Assembly (NCBI GenBank): GCA_944989445.1
Contig: CALYLW010001414.1
Location: 22,501 to 86,500, forward strand
Reading direction: 5' to 3'
Length of the DNA: 64,000 bases
From: Ampullaceana balthica
Lineage: Eukaryota; Mollusca; Gastropoda; Lymnaeidae
This document shows positions 11,462 through 23,652 of the stretch, in pieces (the stretch's first letter is position 1; every line of letters begins with the position of its first letter). The translations under genes were made by a program, and so were the position numbers. The notes under the pieces are model-generated. The model saw only the letters and a program-made list of their open reading frames with translations. It searched no databases and was not told the origin of the DNA.

Positions 11462-14400
11462 ATTGCTGTGTTCATTATTGGGTGTGTTGTTGTTCAATGC
11501 ATTCCCTGCACTGAGTGGCTTCACATTGTCACAACAAAAGTAACCTGACTGTACTTGAGCTAGCATCCTTATGTTGTATGGTTGTTTTATTATCTGCCAT
11601 GCATTTAATGATTTAAGAACAACACCGGATACCACTTGAAATGTTTTATTATTAAAGACACCGAATGTTTCGTTATTATTAAAATATTACAGACACTATT
11701 TTGGAGGGGTGGGTTTTTTTGTTTTTTTAAAACAAATTTTCCTCTAATCAAAATAGCTTTATCCAAAAATGTGTACCTGACGTTGTTGTATTCCAAATGA
11801 AGTAGAGCGTTGGATCATTAGCTGTTGTTGTATGTTATGATCAAATTGATTTAAGACTAACATTCAGGCCAACAATGTTGTAGAAACCAAAGGTTCTCCA
11901 AATGTCTCACGACATTTTTTGTGTTTAAAGAAATGATTTGGTTTGCTATCTCCGTACATGAGGCCGCAGCCAAGTATTGGAAAAAAGGGGGGGGGGTAAC
12001 TTTATTTTGAAAGGCAAAATTAAAATTTGATATATTTTTTAAAAACAATTGTTTTATCTCATTATTACTTTTTTTCAACTTCTTTCACTGCAGTATGTTA
12101 TAATTGTTGTTTGATGCTAAAACTTTTGAGATTATCATTTTCTTAATGTGTACTAAATCTTAACAATTTTAATATTGAATTTTATTTTAATATAATGGAT
12201 ATAATATTTTAATATAAAATAAATAATGCCTCGAATTGAAATAAATACTTATAAAACCTATCTTTATAAAACCTATCTTTATAAAACCTATCTTTATAAA
12301 ACCTATCTACAAGCAGGCAAAAAACAATGTTCTTTGTTTCTCTAGTTAAAGACATCACTTGATGACAATGTTTGGCAAACAGAGGTACACAAGGAAATAG
12401 TTTAAATGTTATAATAGTAATAGCTCAATATTTCAAGGAAGAACATGTTGTGATTAGGTTATGACAGAGAAATCTAACACAAATTTTACAAACTTACCAG
12501 CTCCCCTCAATTTGATGTGCACTCAATCATGTTACAGATCATTTTGTTAATTCTTGGCATACTACTTGACTTATCACTTTAATCCGGTTTTGATATTTTT
12601 AACAAGCAATCATTGTGTTTCTGTTTACTGGATAATAATGTCATTATTTATGTGCATAATTTACACTTGAGATCTATGTAAAAATGTATATCAATATAAA
12701 TGTACTAGATGTGGACAGAGTGACATAGTTGTAGCTTGAAAGTTTGTTGTTATTTTTTGGTCAGCAGTTGAGCTTCCGTTGTTGTGGTCAGGGATGTGGT
12801 TCATTCTGAACAAGAGAAAAGGGGAGAGAACTGTCTAACCATTTCGTGAGAGCAGCAGGGTTTAAATGAATTTTATGAAATCACGAGGCTGTGCCATTCA
12901 TTATCATTCCTTAATCAATCAGCCCTTACATTAGACAACTGAAGATATAATATGTCATTGTTTCATGTATTCCATCAGCTAATATTTATTTGAACTTGTT
13001 GGTGTCCAGTTTTATTTGAATTATTTCATTTTTTCATTTAGCTTGGTGTGTCGTTAGTTTGAACATCAAGACAATTATACATAATATATTGATTCCATAA
13101 TCATTGTCATCCATAATTATGATGTATATTTTAATATGACATGTTGACATTGACGTAAACTCTTACCACAAAGTGTACAAGAATAGTGGCTATGACACTG
13201 CATTATTTTATAAGTTTTGACCAGGTAACAGCCAAAAAGTTTTAATATAATTGTTTAAGATATTTTTAGCCAGCGAATAATCAAAAGTAAGTCAGATGTC
13301 AAATTAAGTAGAAAATATCGATAGAGAAATTAACCAATTATTCTCTGATGTAGCGATCACTTCAATTTAAATTTTGGCCAGCTATTGTACTTATGGAAAT
13401 TTAGTTAAAAGCTGAGCTAATAAAATCAATAAAAATATTGGTAGGAGTTTGAGGATATATTTTGAAGCTTGCACTCTACTTCTATTCTTGTTAACATAAT
13501 CCTGGGATTATAAATAAAATCTAAGCCCCCCCCCCTCCCCACATCAGAGAGCACAGAAGAAAAATATTGATGATATATTGACCTAATCTATATGAACACA
13601 TAATTTATTGACAAGTTTTAATCCTTTTATGTCCACACTGTCATGTGAATATTCCTCATCTTTTTTAACATAAAGGAAAGAATTTAACATTTGTTCCTTG
13701 GTTGTGAACTTTAGGTAATTTAATTTTTCCGATTACTATTTTTAGGAAAGCTATTTTTGTTGTTAATATATCTTTGGTTGTGAATTTTATTGACTAGATG
13801 TCTGAGTTAAAACAAATAAAAATCTTCTTATTTATGTACATAAAAGTCAATGTCAAAGATGCACCCATTTATCTCTACTCTATCAAAGTGCAACAACTCT
13901 CAAATTGTGCAATAGTTTTCATGATTATCTTCCCCTATACACTGAGCACAATAGATTTGTCTACCCAATAATTTCACTGCCTTTTGTTACATTCCTGCTT
14001 CCATTTCTTTCTTATATACTTTGTTTCCCCCCCCCCTCCCGACTTAAAAATTGTAAATTTGATGTTAAACTTCATGTTAACCAATTTATTTATTTTTTAA
14101 AACTTTTTTTTAAGCTCTTTTGAAGTTCACTTGTCACAAATATTTCTTTTTCATTTAATTAATTTGTTTTTGTTATGGTAAGAAGGTGACAGGACGCTTA
14201 TATTCACTGATTATTTTTATTTGTTTAAAAAAGTTCATCACAGACTAATACTGGATGATAACTCAAAGAACCTGTTCTGCCCCATATTGTCAGTTTATAC
14301 TGTCATCACTGAGATTGTTCAAATCTTGAAACTTTATGCTTGTTGTTTTATTGTTTTTTTTATGTGTGTTTTATTTTCTCCCTTGGACCACATCAGTTTG

Positions 14401-14830
14401 GAAATATTTGAAGTTAAAAAACACACAAACAAATTGCCAATCATTCTGCTACAAATGTCTTGCTTTGTTCTGTTGTTGTTTTAAAGAAGATGTCAATTTA
14501 TGATTGTAATTTCTGGTTCATTTTGTATCTCTTCATGTGACTATGTTGTAAAACTCATGACTATAATTCAAGCCAAATTGTCTTTAAGTGTTGCTCCCAT
14601 CCAGTTCAGTGGCATTTTCTGTGTGATGGCTACTCTTTATCTTTAAATATTTCATTGTCTATTTGCAATGAACTTTAACTTCAATGCTTAAACACCTAAC
14701 ATCACAAATTGTCACTATCACATTTTTTTTTCTTTTTTTTTGTGTACTTTACTTTACAATAGAATGCAGTTATTTATTTTTTGTTAGAAATCCAATGAAA
14801 TAAAAACTGAAATAAAATCAAAGTTGCATT
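11462..14830 (+). other. Probable 3' UTR of the kinesin gene, AT-rich
   Basis: No coding pattern is seen. Small features are a 15-bp repeat ATAAAACCTATCTTT (four copies, 12245-12306) and homopolymer C/G runs near 11985, 13530 and 14030. AATAAA motifs at 14799-14816 are a plausible poly(A) signal; earlier AATAAA motifs also occur, so the true end is unknown. Confidence 0.4.
14799..14816 (+). terminator. Candidate poly(A) signals (two AATAAA)
   Basis: Two AATAAA hexamers lie 6 bp apart and are followed within about 50 bp by a GT-rich stretch (GTTGCATTGTGG). They could end the kinesin transcript. Another candidate lies at 17047-17052. Confidence 0.3.
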
Positions 14831-15109
14831 GTGGGACAGATGACCTCCTTTCCTTTATTAAACTATAAAATATGTGTACGGTACAGTACTTAAAAATGTG
14901 TACGTGTATATTTATACGAAAGTGGATTTAAAAGTTATCAAATGATGGTGTAAGCTTAGTCCCTAAGCCTCAGTGATGAACTATGTTGTGATAGCTTTGG
15001 TTGTATCTTGTAAACCAACACATTCAAGTAATGGCTCTAATCCCATACCAAATGGTTTTTGCTCTACTGCTTTTTTCCTGTGCTTAGTTGGCAATAACTT
15101 CTGCTATTG

Positions 15110-15285
15110 GTCAGGAACATCATGTTGTCTGTTGGCCAGGAACATCTTGTCTGTTGGCCAGGAACATCATGTCTGTTGGCCAGGAACATCATGTCTGTGG
15201 ACCAGGAACATCATGTTGTCTGTTGGCCAGGAACATCATGTTGTCTGTTGACCAGGAACATCATGTTGTCTGTTGTCATTTTGTT
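15110..15285 (+). repeat. Short tandem repeat of 22-24 bp
   Basis: Seven or so copies of TGTTGGCCAGGAACATCATG with 2-bp length variation. Short open frames here are repeat artefacts. Confidence 0.9.
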
Positions 15286-15299
15286 TAAAGATTGAGTGT

Positions 15300-16925
15300 A
15301 CAAAAATACATTTGAAGATAATGCAAGGATCTCTTTTAATTTTAAGTTTATTAAATTGAGGATTGTACATTATTTTTTAGGTGTATGTATATTTATTAGA
15401 AAATCATTCATTATTTTATTAACAGATTATTTTATTTTGTTTTGTTTTTTTAGCTCTGGATTTTTAAAATTTCATCCCAAGAATAAATTTATCTTCAAAC
15501 TTTTAGATGAAATCCAGCAATGTGACAAATTATGAGATGTTCAAAGATTGTTAGAAATAGTGGACAAAATATTGCAATTGTCGAAGTCGATGAAAATTTT
15601 TGTCACTTCTCAATGTGTATTTCAAGATAATAAAAAGATGTATGAAAAACTTTTTTGAGTACTGCATTCTTGTGTCAGGAAAAATAACACACTTGATGAA
15701 ACTAAAATTTTTAGCATATGTAACTAACAATGTAAATGTATTTGACATCTGCAAATTTTACCCTTGTGCTTGTTGGCATCGGAATAAATTTGCAGTTCAG
15801 GCAGAAAACCAAAACATTTTTTTTTACTTCATATAAATTTTGTAGACTTCTCTGAATCTGGCAACAGCTAGATCTTGACCTCACTACACTAATGTATTTG
15901 ACTTAGCTTAAATTTAAATTTATTAAAAGGAAACCAAAATTAACTTGACAATCCTTCAACTACAATATTGGAACTCCCAAATGTTAGGTCTATCTAATCT
16001 TGTTACCCACCTAACTTCAAGGCTTGTGGCCAATCATAATGTTATTTGATCTGTTTTACATTTCACTGGTTAAATTAATTTTCATTGACCATAAAGAGAT
16101 AAACAATGTAAATTATTTTCTGTTTATTTAAACAATTTTTTAATCTAAATCACATTCAAAATACGTGAATCTTTTTTTTTATCTCTCTTTTGCTCCTTTC
16201 TTGCATATTGTTTTAATAAAGATTTTTCTTTTTTTTTAAAATAAAAGCCAGATTTTTTAAAGCCTAGTTTGAGGAAAGAATTTTCATTTGTAATTTCTTA
16301 AATCTCTTTGAGCAACTATTAGTAATGTAATGGTTCATTTAATTTAAGGCCAATTTCTTATGTTCTAATTGTATTCATATTATATTTCTTACATTTAAAA
16401 GGAGACCAAGCAACATTCTTCTTTGACCTCAAAGTCCAATTGTTTTTTAGTAACCAGATTACACCCCCCTCCCCCCCCAATGCAGTTAAGTAACTCAAAT
16501 ATTCCTGATTGCTTAATATTAAAATTTCCATAAGTCTCTTGTCATTCTTTGAAATTAACTTTTGAATTCTCACAGTCCAGTTTCTGTGTGAGAAATTTGG
16601 ACCATTTCTTTTTTCATTGATGTTTTAGAAGAATGTGTAAATATTTTGTGTGTTGAACGACAGTTGGGCACATTTAGAGCAGACGTCAGATAAAATAAAG
16701 AAACTTTAAGTACAGCACTTTTCAAACTGTCATTTAAAAAACAGTTTATACTGCAACTGGCCATAGACATGTCTTTACTGATCATAGACATGTTTTTACT
16801 GGTCATAGACAAGAATCTGGCACTCTTCACTGAAGGAGTTTGTTTTGTCCAACAAAGTAACTTTAAGTAACTTTTTTCGACTTTAAATACAACTGTTTCA
16901 GTTATCACCCCTCAACACTAGAAAG
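15300..16925. other. AT-rich stretch without recognisable features
   Basis: No exon, RNA gene or transposon end was recognised. Short open frames have no family pattern and poor composition. Confidence 0.5.
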
Positions 16926-16939
16926 CATCCTTATAATTA

Positions 16940-17005
16940 TAACATCAAGACAGTCTGTGACGTCAAGACAGTATGAGACGTCAAGGTAGTCTGTGACGTC
17001 AAGAC
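16940..17005 (+). repeat. Short GACGTCAAGACAGTCT tandem repeat
   Basis: Four copies, 18-20 bp each, of ACGTCAAGACAGTCTGTG-like units. Confidence 0.8.
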
Positions 17006-17149
17006 AGTCTCAGCTGTGTACCCAATGAAAGCATCTGAAATCATGAAATAAAATGTTTAAAATATTTATTTTCTTGTGTTAAATCCTTTTTGACGTTGTG
17101 TGGACGTAGTCGTTACACTATGTATCCCTCAAACGGGGAATAAAATGTT

Positions 17150-17438
17150 CATGAATATATATATATATAATTCACCAGAAATTAGGACAGTCTAAGACAT
17201 GTGCAAATAAGCATGACGACCAATCACAGATTATGGTTGGCAAGCAAGCGAGGGTGGTGCAAGGTGGGGGGCAGGTAACATCAACCGCAGTGCGCATGTC
17301 TGGAGACTAACAATGCGTCGACTGTCCCCCCCCCGACGATCTGCTTTATGTGTCCGTTCTTTCCCTCCCCCCTCCTGTTCCTTTCATTATATATGAGCAA
17401 GTCTGCGGCGTATGCTTTGCCGCGGGTCGTATCTAGTT
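17150..17438 (+). mobile_element. Non-autonomous Helitron (family 1), plus orientation
   Basis: The left part has the AT-rich start ATATATAATTCACC seen in other copies. The right end has the stem-loop GCGGCGTATGCTTTGCCGC, a short spacer and CTAG followed by T, which is the Helitron 3' end structure. Related copies lie at 23653, 24940-25195, 25300-25497 and 34941-35224. Confidence 0.75.
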
Positions 17439-18270
17439 TATTTAATTTGAGTATTGTATTTCATTCAATATCAAGTGGTAATAAAATGCGTTGTCTTAAA
17501 ATTGTCATGGGTCTTATTCATTTGATGACAAGCTTTAAACTTGCTTTCAATCATTTATTAGAGAGTACATACTTGAGGAACTGTTATTTGAATCCATTTA
17601 CGTCATCATAATTCTGGCATAATTATAACTGTATCGAAAGTTATTGTGCACCTAGGACTCTGGGTCACCTTAGCCTTAAAGTAGTCGTTACAATGCCCAG
17701 TTACACAAACAGAGACCTACCTATCCTATCGTTAGAAATAATGCCATTGTCAAGAACACCATTGAAGAACCAATCTCGTAACGACACTCCAGAAGTGAAC
17801 TCAATCAGCCTCAGCGATGCACAATTAATGCACATACTTTATAGCAGTCTGGGTCGCCATCTTTTTATCTCCTCCCTAAAATACATAAGGATGGCAACTG
17901 TGGTAGGCCTATTGTCTCTGTGTGCTAGTGCCTTACGGAACACATTTCTGAATTTATCGATGGGATTATTGGGATCTTCCAACCAATCGTGGCCTCTCTT
18001 CTAACTTAGAAATGGGACACCAACCAAGCTTCAAGGACATTTGATTCCATCTAAATGAAAAAAAAAGTGTTCCTACTTGATGTACACTATTTGTACACTA
18101 ATTCCCAGCAATGATGAGTTTATGATGGCCTCATAGCTATTCAATACTTTCTGGAAAGGTAAGCCCACCCTACAGCACCCACACACGCCTTACTCAGATT
18201 GGTAGACTTAGTGCTCACCCTCAACTCGTTTGAGTTTAATGGCCATTTTTTACCTGATCAGTGGTATAAC

Positions 18271-18385
18271 CAGAGGCGTCACTACGGGGGTTGCGGACCG
18301 CACCGGGTGACCCCATCACAAGTGGTGTCACAAAAATATAAAATTCTTACTTTTTCCGTCATTTGGCAATGTACTATAGCCTACA
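18271..18385 (+). mobile_element. hAT terminal fragment (same family as 1752-4837)
   Basis: Begins CAGAGGCGTCACTACGGGGG and continues with GGTGTCAC motifs shared with the element at 1752-4837. Only one terminal repeat is visible; the other side is replaced by a LINE 3' end. It sits directly in the Penelope-like coding sequence. Confidence 0.7.
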
Positions 18386-18562
18386 TAATAATAATAATTT
18401 GATAATTTTTATAGCGCTGTATCCCAGCAAGGAGCCGGGCTCACAACGCTTTACATAGAGATAATAACATACATATAATAATTAAATAAACATTCTTATC
18501 ACAATAACCCCATAAATGACAGTACGTTATTACACATAAGCTACGTTTATCATTACAAAATG
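18385..18562 (-). mobile_element. LINE (CR1/L2-like) 3' end fragment
   Basis: It carries an (AAT)n tail and the palindromic TAGCGCTGTATCCCAGYAAG / CGCTTTACAT block found at the 3' end of the LINE at 36335-39960, then ACATAAGCTACGTTTATCAT. It is 5'-truncated, with no coding part. Confidence 0.8.
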
Positions 18563-18799
18563 ATACATACCTATTTATTGGACATTTCAAACACAAGTTT
18601 GAACAAAAGTACACTAGACGCCTCCCCAAAGTTTTATAAAAGATTTGTTGATGATTCCATTGGAGTAACCCATTTGGCGGGGAGCAAACTTGATATGTTT
18701 ATTATTAGTCTTATATTAACTTGCTTTGTAAGTTTAATCGGAACCGTCCCACTATTTGTTTATAATTTTTTCACGTGCCTAATTCACGCGTTGATGCCG

Positions 18800-19168
18800 A
18801 CCAGGAGAGATAATTTTGTTTCAGTCTGTAAATGTCGCGTTTAAACATAATCACTACTTTTAGTTATGTCTCATATATAAGGGATTTATAGTCAAAAAGG
18901 TAAGCTGGCTTTGCACTTACTGTAAAATGCGTAGACTAAAAAGTAAAGAAAATTAGTGCATTTTTAATATAAGACTAGTTTTTAAAAACAGTTTTTTAAT
19001 GTTGATTATTAATTTAGTAGGTTCCTTTCACCCGTCTCTTAAATTGCACACTTTGACTTTTTCAATTATCTGAAAATTCACTTTCACATACACAGTTGGT
19101 GATGTAACCTCTCAGTGCTATTCATGGAAAAAATATATGTTGTGAAAATGAATCAGTATATATATATA
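18800..19168. other. Repeat-derived AT-rich DNA
   Basis: TCATATATAAGGGATTTATA at 18870-18889 also occurs near 29250 (inverted), 30040 and 30460, so a small dispersed repeat is present. Otherwise nothing is recognised. Confidence 0.5.
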
Positions 19169-21120
19169 CATGGGCGTCGCTAGGAATTTTTTCCAGGGGG
19201 GGGGGCAAAAAATAACACTTTTTAATTTAACTGACAATGCCATTCAGGTTCAATATTTAATTAAATTCAAGTTAGGTATAACATAAGGGCCGAAAAAAGC
19301 CTTAGAAATTAATAAGACTTGCAAATTAGTGCTTTAATAGCTAAAATACAATATATATTAATGCATTTAATAAATTAAAAACTTAAGTTCTCACGAGAAA
19401 ATTGAATTTTGCTGTGAAATAATATACGTGTAGAAACTGCAGGATTACCAAAGATGGATAACAGATTTTTTTTACAGGCTCAAAAAAAATAAAAACGCGA
19501 AAAGTACAGCAATCGCGGGATTCCGAAAGGCCGTTATTAGAAGATTTTGGGGCGTCTGCAGCATCTGTCTTATCATTGGCATTGAGGACAACAGTACAAG
19601 TTCAACAGCCAGACACAACTGAAGCAACTGTTCCTAATTTGATTGTCGCTGACACTTATTCATTTCCTAAATTGGATATTGGAAGGTATGTCTGGACACA
19701 CGACCTTTCAAATAAGTTGAAATTGCAGCTGATTTGTGATTGTTGGACCCTTGATAGAAATTATGATTTTAGAGCTGACAGTGAAGGAAACAGAGTTTTT
19801 AGTTTTTAGATATGCATGGTTATCAGACTATTCCCCATGGCTTGTATACTCGCAAATATTACAAGGTGCCTTTTGCAAATATTGCGTGTTGTTTCCACAA
19901 AAAGTAATTCGAGGAGTTCAGTGGGCATTTTTCATCAAACCATGTACAAAATATAAAGATTTCAACGAAGATGTACGTAGCAACCTGCAAAACACATGGG
20001 GAAAAGGCTCTCATGAAGATGCAAGCATTTTTGTTGCATTATTGGAAGCCAAAGCAGTTTCTGTAGATGAGCAGTTGGACTCATCATTTAGAAGACAAAT
20101 TCAAGAAAATCGCAATAAACTGGGTCCCATCATTTCTACAATCCTATTTTGCTGCATGCATGATTTAGCACTTCGTGGAAAAGAATCACATTCCGGTAAT
20201 TTTATGACCTGTTAGAGTTTCGTGTTGAATCTGGAGATGAAGTTCTTGGTAATCATTTGTCAATTGGTTCTTGTAGTGCTGAGTATATCTCGGCAACCAG
20301 CAAAACACTATAATCGAAATGTGTGGGTCATCTCTGCGTGAAGACAGTGTTCGTGCAGCAAATAATTCAGTTTCATTTTCTATACTTGCTGACGAGACAA
20401 ATGACATTTCAGGCATTGAGCAGATGCCACTTGTATTGGATTTGTCAAAGAAAAAAATGGGGAAAATGATGGTAACAGAAGAATTACAGGGATATATTCC
20501 AATTGTCGATAGAACAGATGAAGGTTTAGCCAACACCCATATTACAAATTTATTAGAATTTGGATTAGATATGACAAAGCTTGTTGGTCAAGGATACGAC
20601 GGATGTTCTTCAATGGCAAGTAAAGAAGGAGAGTCCAAGCAATAATTCGAAAACAATACCCAAAAGCAGCATTTGTACATTGCAGTTCACATAAACTAAA
20701 TCTTGTTGTGAACGATTTAAATAATGTGAATGTTGTACGAAACACAATAGGAACAAATTAAGTCAATTATAGTGTTTTGTCCGAGAAAGTAATCAGCAAA
20801 GAAAACTAATTCCAAATGTTCCTTTTCTATGTGAAACTAGATGAACACATAAATATAAAAGCTTGCTGATTTTTTCTGAAAATGTGACAGAAATTTGTAA
20901 ACAACTGGAATATTTTGAACAATCAGTAATATAATCAGTTATACTTGCAGATATTATTCTTTTTTATGTTTGATATATGCAAACTGTCTTCAATGTAATA
21001 AACTTTCAGGAAATTTAGTTCAGTTTTATTGTAACAACTTTATGTCATTTTTATGAAATTTTTTGTAAAATGTAGGGGGGGGGGCACATGCCCCCTTGCC
21101 TCCCCTTCCCTACGCCCATG
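19169..21120 (+). mobile_element. hAT transposon with TATATATA target duplications
   Basis: The inverted ends are CATGGGCGTCGCTAGGAA and TTCCCTACGCCCATG, each followed inward by long G (or C) runs. The flanks are TATATATA at 19161-19168 and 21121-21128, an 8-bp duplication as expected for hAT. The interior encodes a broken ZMYM1-like transposase on the plus strand and lacks the C-terminal third, so this is an internally deleted, inactive copy of 1952 bp. Confidence 0.85.
19540..20760 (+). pseudogene. hAT transposase (ZMYM1/DUF4371-like), frameshifted and truncated
   Basis: Two overlapping frames (19576-19809 and 19736-20215) give an N-terminal part with DIGRYVWTHDLSNKLKLQLI and the zinc-finger-like GAFCKYCVLFPQ. 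A third frame (20319-20645) gives the DUF4371 core: SFSILADETNDISGIEQM and LVGQGYDGCSSMASK. A further piece reads VHCSSHKLNLVVNDLNNV. No hATC dimerisation region follows. At least three frame breaks make it non-functional. Confidence 0.8.
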
Positions 21121-21442
21121 TATATATATAGGGAGAGAGATATAGAGAGATCTATGAATTACATTTTTTTTAATCAAGTGAATATATATCGAAGAATAAA
21201 TGTAAAATAGTTTAGACAGTTTAAATGCTTTTATTATTTACATTTTTATATTGAATTTTCGGAGACAAATACATTCTTATGCTAAATCATATTATGTAAA
21301 TAATTAGCAGAGACAGAACTTTAAAACATTTATGTTTGAATACAGTGATGTTATAATTGACTCTCAACGCTGGTAATAGCATAAGATGATGCGAATATCC
21401 GGGTATATAGCAGAATCTGGAATTTTGTCGTAAGATTTACTT

Positions 21443-22548
21443 TTACCTCCTTTCATCTGCGTCAAATTGTATGAACTCTTCCTTAACCTTCATGCCCTGA
21501 ACAACTTGGCATGCTCCCTTAAATCTATAAAGGTAGAATGGCTTCTCTGTGGGAAGGTAGACTGGCACGGCTGACAAGGCGTCCGACCGACAACAATAGT
21601 AGATGTACGTGAAATATGAATAGTAATCTCCCGCTGGTAGATCTCCATAAGATGAAGATTTTGGTGACGTTTGTTCGTCGCTCCATTCAATCCATCCCTG
21701 TTGGAAACCCTCGGGACAGGTGTTAACTCTCAGAATACAATAAGATCCTTTTGGCCATAGTGATCCAACGGATCTTGTTTTCACCACGCAAAACCTTTGT
21801 TCTATGAAATGATCAGGCCCCGTCTGTTTGAAGATGTTTCCAAAATGACTATCGGCTGATACATTGTTAAAATTAACTTCAGTGGAAATTTTGTGATGAA
21901 TTCTCGATCCCATTAACCAAGTCACTCCAATATGTGCTGGACAACCAGTAGCTGGCATGTGCAGGCCGTAGGTGCCTTCAGGCCAATATGCAGACAATAG
22001 TTGAGCTCGAGTGTTCCTAAACTCACTGACCCGATTGTCCAAAATCGATAAAAGAAGAGACTCCCTGGCCTCCAAAGCCTGTTTAATAACATCCGTTTTG
22101 TTTTCTTCAATCAGGTGAATATATTTGCAGATCGCTCTAGATTGAAGCTCTGATCGTAGTCTTCCCACAGCGCCTCACATCGGTACTTTCCGTCTGTTGT
22201 ATTGCCTGGACTAATCCAATATAATGTCAAAACTGAGTCTTTTTCAGTGGTACTATCATTGAAATTGCTTCCAGATTTACGTTGAACAATGTTTCCAAAG
22301 ATGTTCACATTCATGTCTTCAACTAAACGTGCTTTGAAATCAGAGTCGCTCAGTTCTGCAATGAGACTCCATCCGGGACGCTGTGATCTAAATTTGAACA
22401 TTTTCAAGGCAGAAACGGTGAAAATAGCCGGATATTCTGAAGCTTGAAGTCGACATTCCCATCCTAAACCGGTTTCGTCTATAACTTTTTTTAGTCTGAT
22501 ACTTTGAATGGCAGGCAGCAGTAAGATTAAAACAAAGTAAAACCTCAT
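21443..22548 (-). CDS. Secreted Ig-like plus apextrin C-terminal (ApeC) protein, with a frame break
   Basis: The start ATG at 22548 directly follows a pyrimidine tract and CAG on the minus strand, suggesting a spliced 5' leader. The N-terminal frame (22548-22111) has a 16-residue signal peptide (FYFVLILLLPAIQS), then an Ig-like region with Cys in GLGWECRL and YRCEA preceded by LTLYWISPGNTTDGK, a pattern like the IgSF part of snail FREPs. A second frame (from about 22130 to 21443) gives a helical linker (EENKTDVIKQALEARESLLL) and a full ApeC domain: YWPEGTYGLHMPATGCP, RFCVVKT, YCILRVNTCPEGFQQGWIEW, YYCCRSD, VYLPTEKPFYLY and CQVVQGMKV, ending with TAA. ApeC domains bind microbial cell-wall glycans in studied chordates. 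Frames are joined only if one base is gained or two lost near 22110-22130, so this is either a pseudogene, an allele or a sequence error. Confidence 0.8.
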
Positions 22549-22575
22549 CTGGAAAAAAAAACAGTGGAAAAAAGT
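22549..22575 (-). promoter_or_regulatory. Candidate 3' splice site before the Ig-ApeC start codon
   Basis: On the minus strand a T-rich tract ends in CCAG immediately before the ATG at 22548. This implies a non-coding first exon upstream (above 22600) and supports this ATG as the start. Confidence 0.5.
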
Positions 22576-22671
22576 GGAAATAGAATTCTAACTGGACATC
22601 ATTGTAATGGTACAATAAAACCGTAAGTCATACAAATTCATTTAAATAAATATGCTAGAATAGGATGATTG

Positions 22672-22675
<4 letters not shown>

Positions 22676-22715
<40 letters not shown>

Positions 22716-22721
22716 ATATAG

Positions 22722-22786
<65 letters not shown>
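22676..22786 (+). repeat. (AT)n and (GA)n microsatellites
   Basis: About 45 bp of AT dinucleotides run directly into about 60 bp of GA dinucleotides, upstream of the Ig-ApeC gene. Confidence 0.98.
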
Positions 22787-22792
<6 letters not shown>

Positions 22793-23128
22793 ATTGAATT
22801 GATTGCGCTAGTATTACCTTACACTAAACGTGAAAGGGGTTGTTTTACGATATATTAGAATTATGTTAATGGAGAGGAGAGTTACGAAACTTGATGAAAT
22901 ACATCGCTTCGCTAATATGTGATCTAAAAATAAATTAAATTTCTCAACATAAGAAATTTCATTGGTGATGAAAATAAAGAAGTAATCTGTTACTAGAGGA
23001 AATTTCACGTCTGCGGTTAGTGGATGCCATTGTGATTGATAACATTAATAAGTGGTGATGTTCATTAAAGGCTAAAGTCTTTACTGCAAGATAGAAACAC
23101 CATTAAAATGACAGCAAAATATTTTAAA

Positions 23129-23553
23129 CTAGCGTATCACCCGTCAAAAATGACGGAAGATTTCAGCTGAAATCTATTTATTTTGAAAAAAATGCACTTT
23201 TTTTAGGGCGCCTACGGCGCCGACCTTTTTCAAAAGCCCAACTAACTTGTCCTTTTTTGATAAATACGAAATATTAAACTTTCTGAAATGCACACAAAGT
23301 ATTTTATAATAGGTGTTTTTTTAATTTTATAATTAACCATCATCAAATCCTCTTTTTACATTGTTCCCTTTTCCAAAATTAAAATATGAGCTAAAACAAT
23401 GACGTCATATAATATTTTTTTACAGCGCATCTTTAATTTGCACACCTTTTGATGCATTGGTGCAGTAATTTGGTGCGCTGCTTTCTAAAATTAGTAGCGT
23501 CACGGACAGACACTACAGACGTGACATTGCAAATTATATTGTTTAATGTTATA
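23129..23553 (-). mobile_element. Non-autonomous Helitron (family 2), minus orientation
   Basis: On the minus strand the 3' end has the hairpin CCGTCATTTTTGACGG, a short spacer and CTAG followed by T. The body matches the inverted copy at 57790-58232, including the GCAGTAATTTGG/TTTCTAAAATTAGTAGCGTC parts. The 5' end is estimated where similarity to that copy stops. Confidence 0.75.
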
Positions 23554-23652
23554 ATTATTTCATTATAAGTTTATGCTATTTATATTTCAATACACAAATG
23601 AATGCAGCACAAATATTACATATATTATAAATTGAAGACACTAATAACAATC

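Larger units (their letters stand above)
17680..18800 (+). pseudogene. Penelope-like element reverse transcriptase, interrupted
   Basis: Translated pieces with frame changes match the order of Penelope-like RTs: FYLLPKIHKDGN-like, GRPIVS, a YTNIP-type motif (near 18070), LLRLVDLVLTLNSFEFNGHF (18190-18250), YLISG at the break, then after the interruption FIGHFKHKFEQ and KFYKRFVDDSIGV, the catalytic DD. The break at 18271 is the end of a hAT element, followed by a LINE 3' end; the RT reading resumes near 18562. It is a dead copy. Confidence 0.7.

Noticed and set aside
17348..17611. 87-codon frame beginning in the Helitron 3' part
   Set aside because: It spans the Helitron end and flanking unique DNA, so it cannot be a conserved gene.
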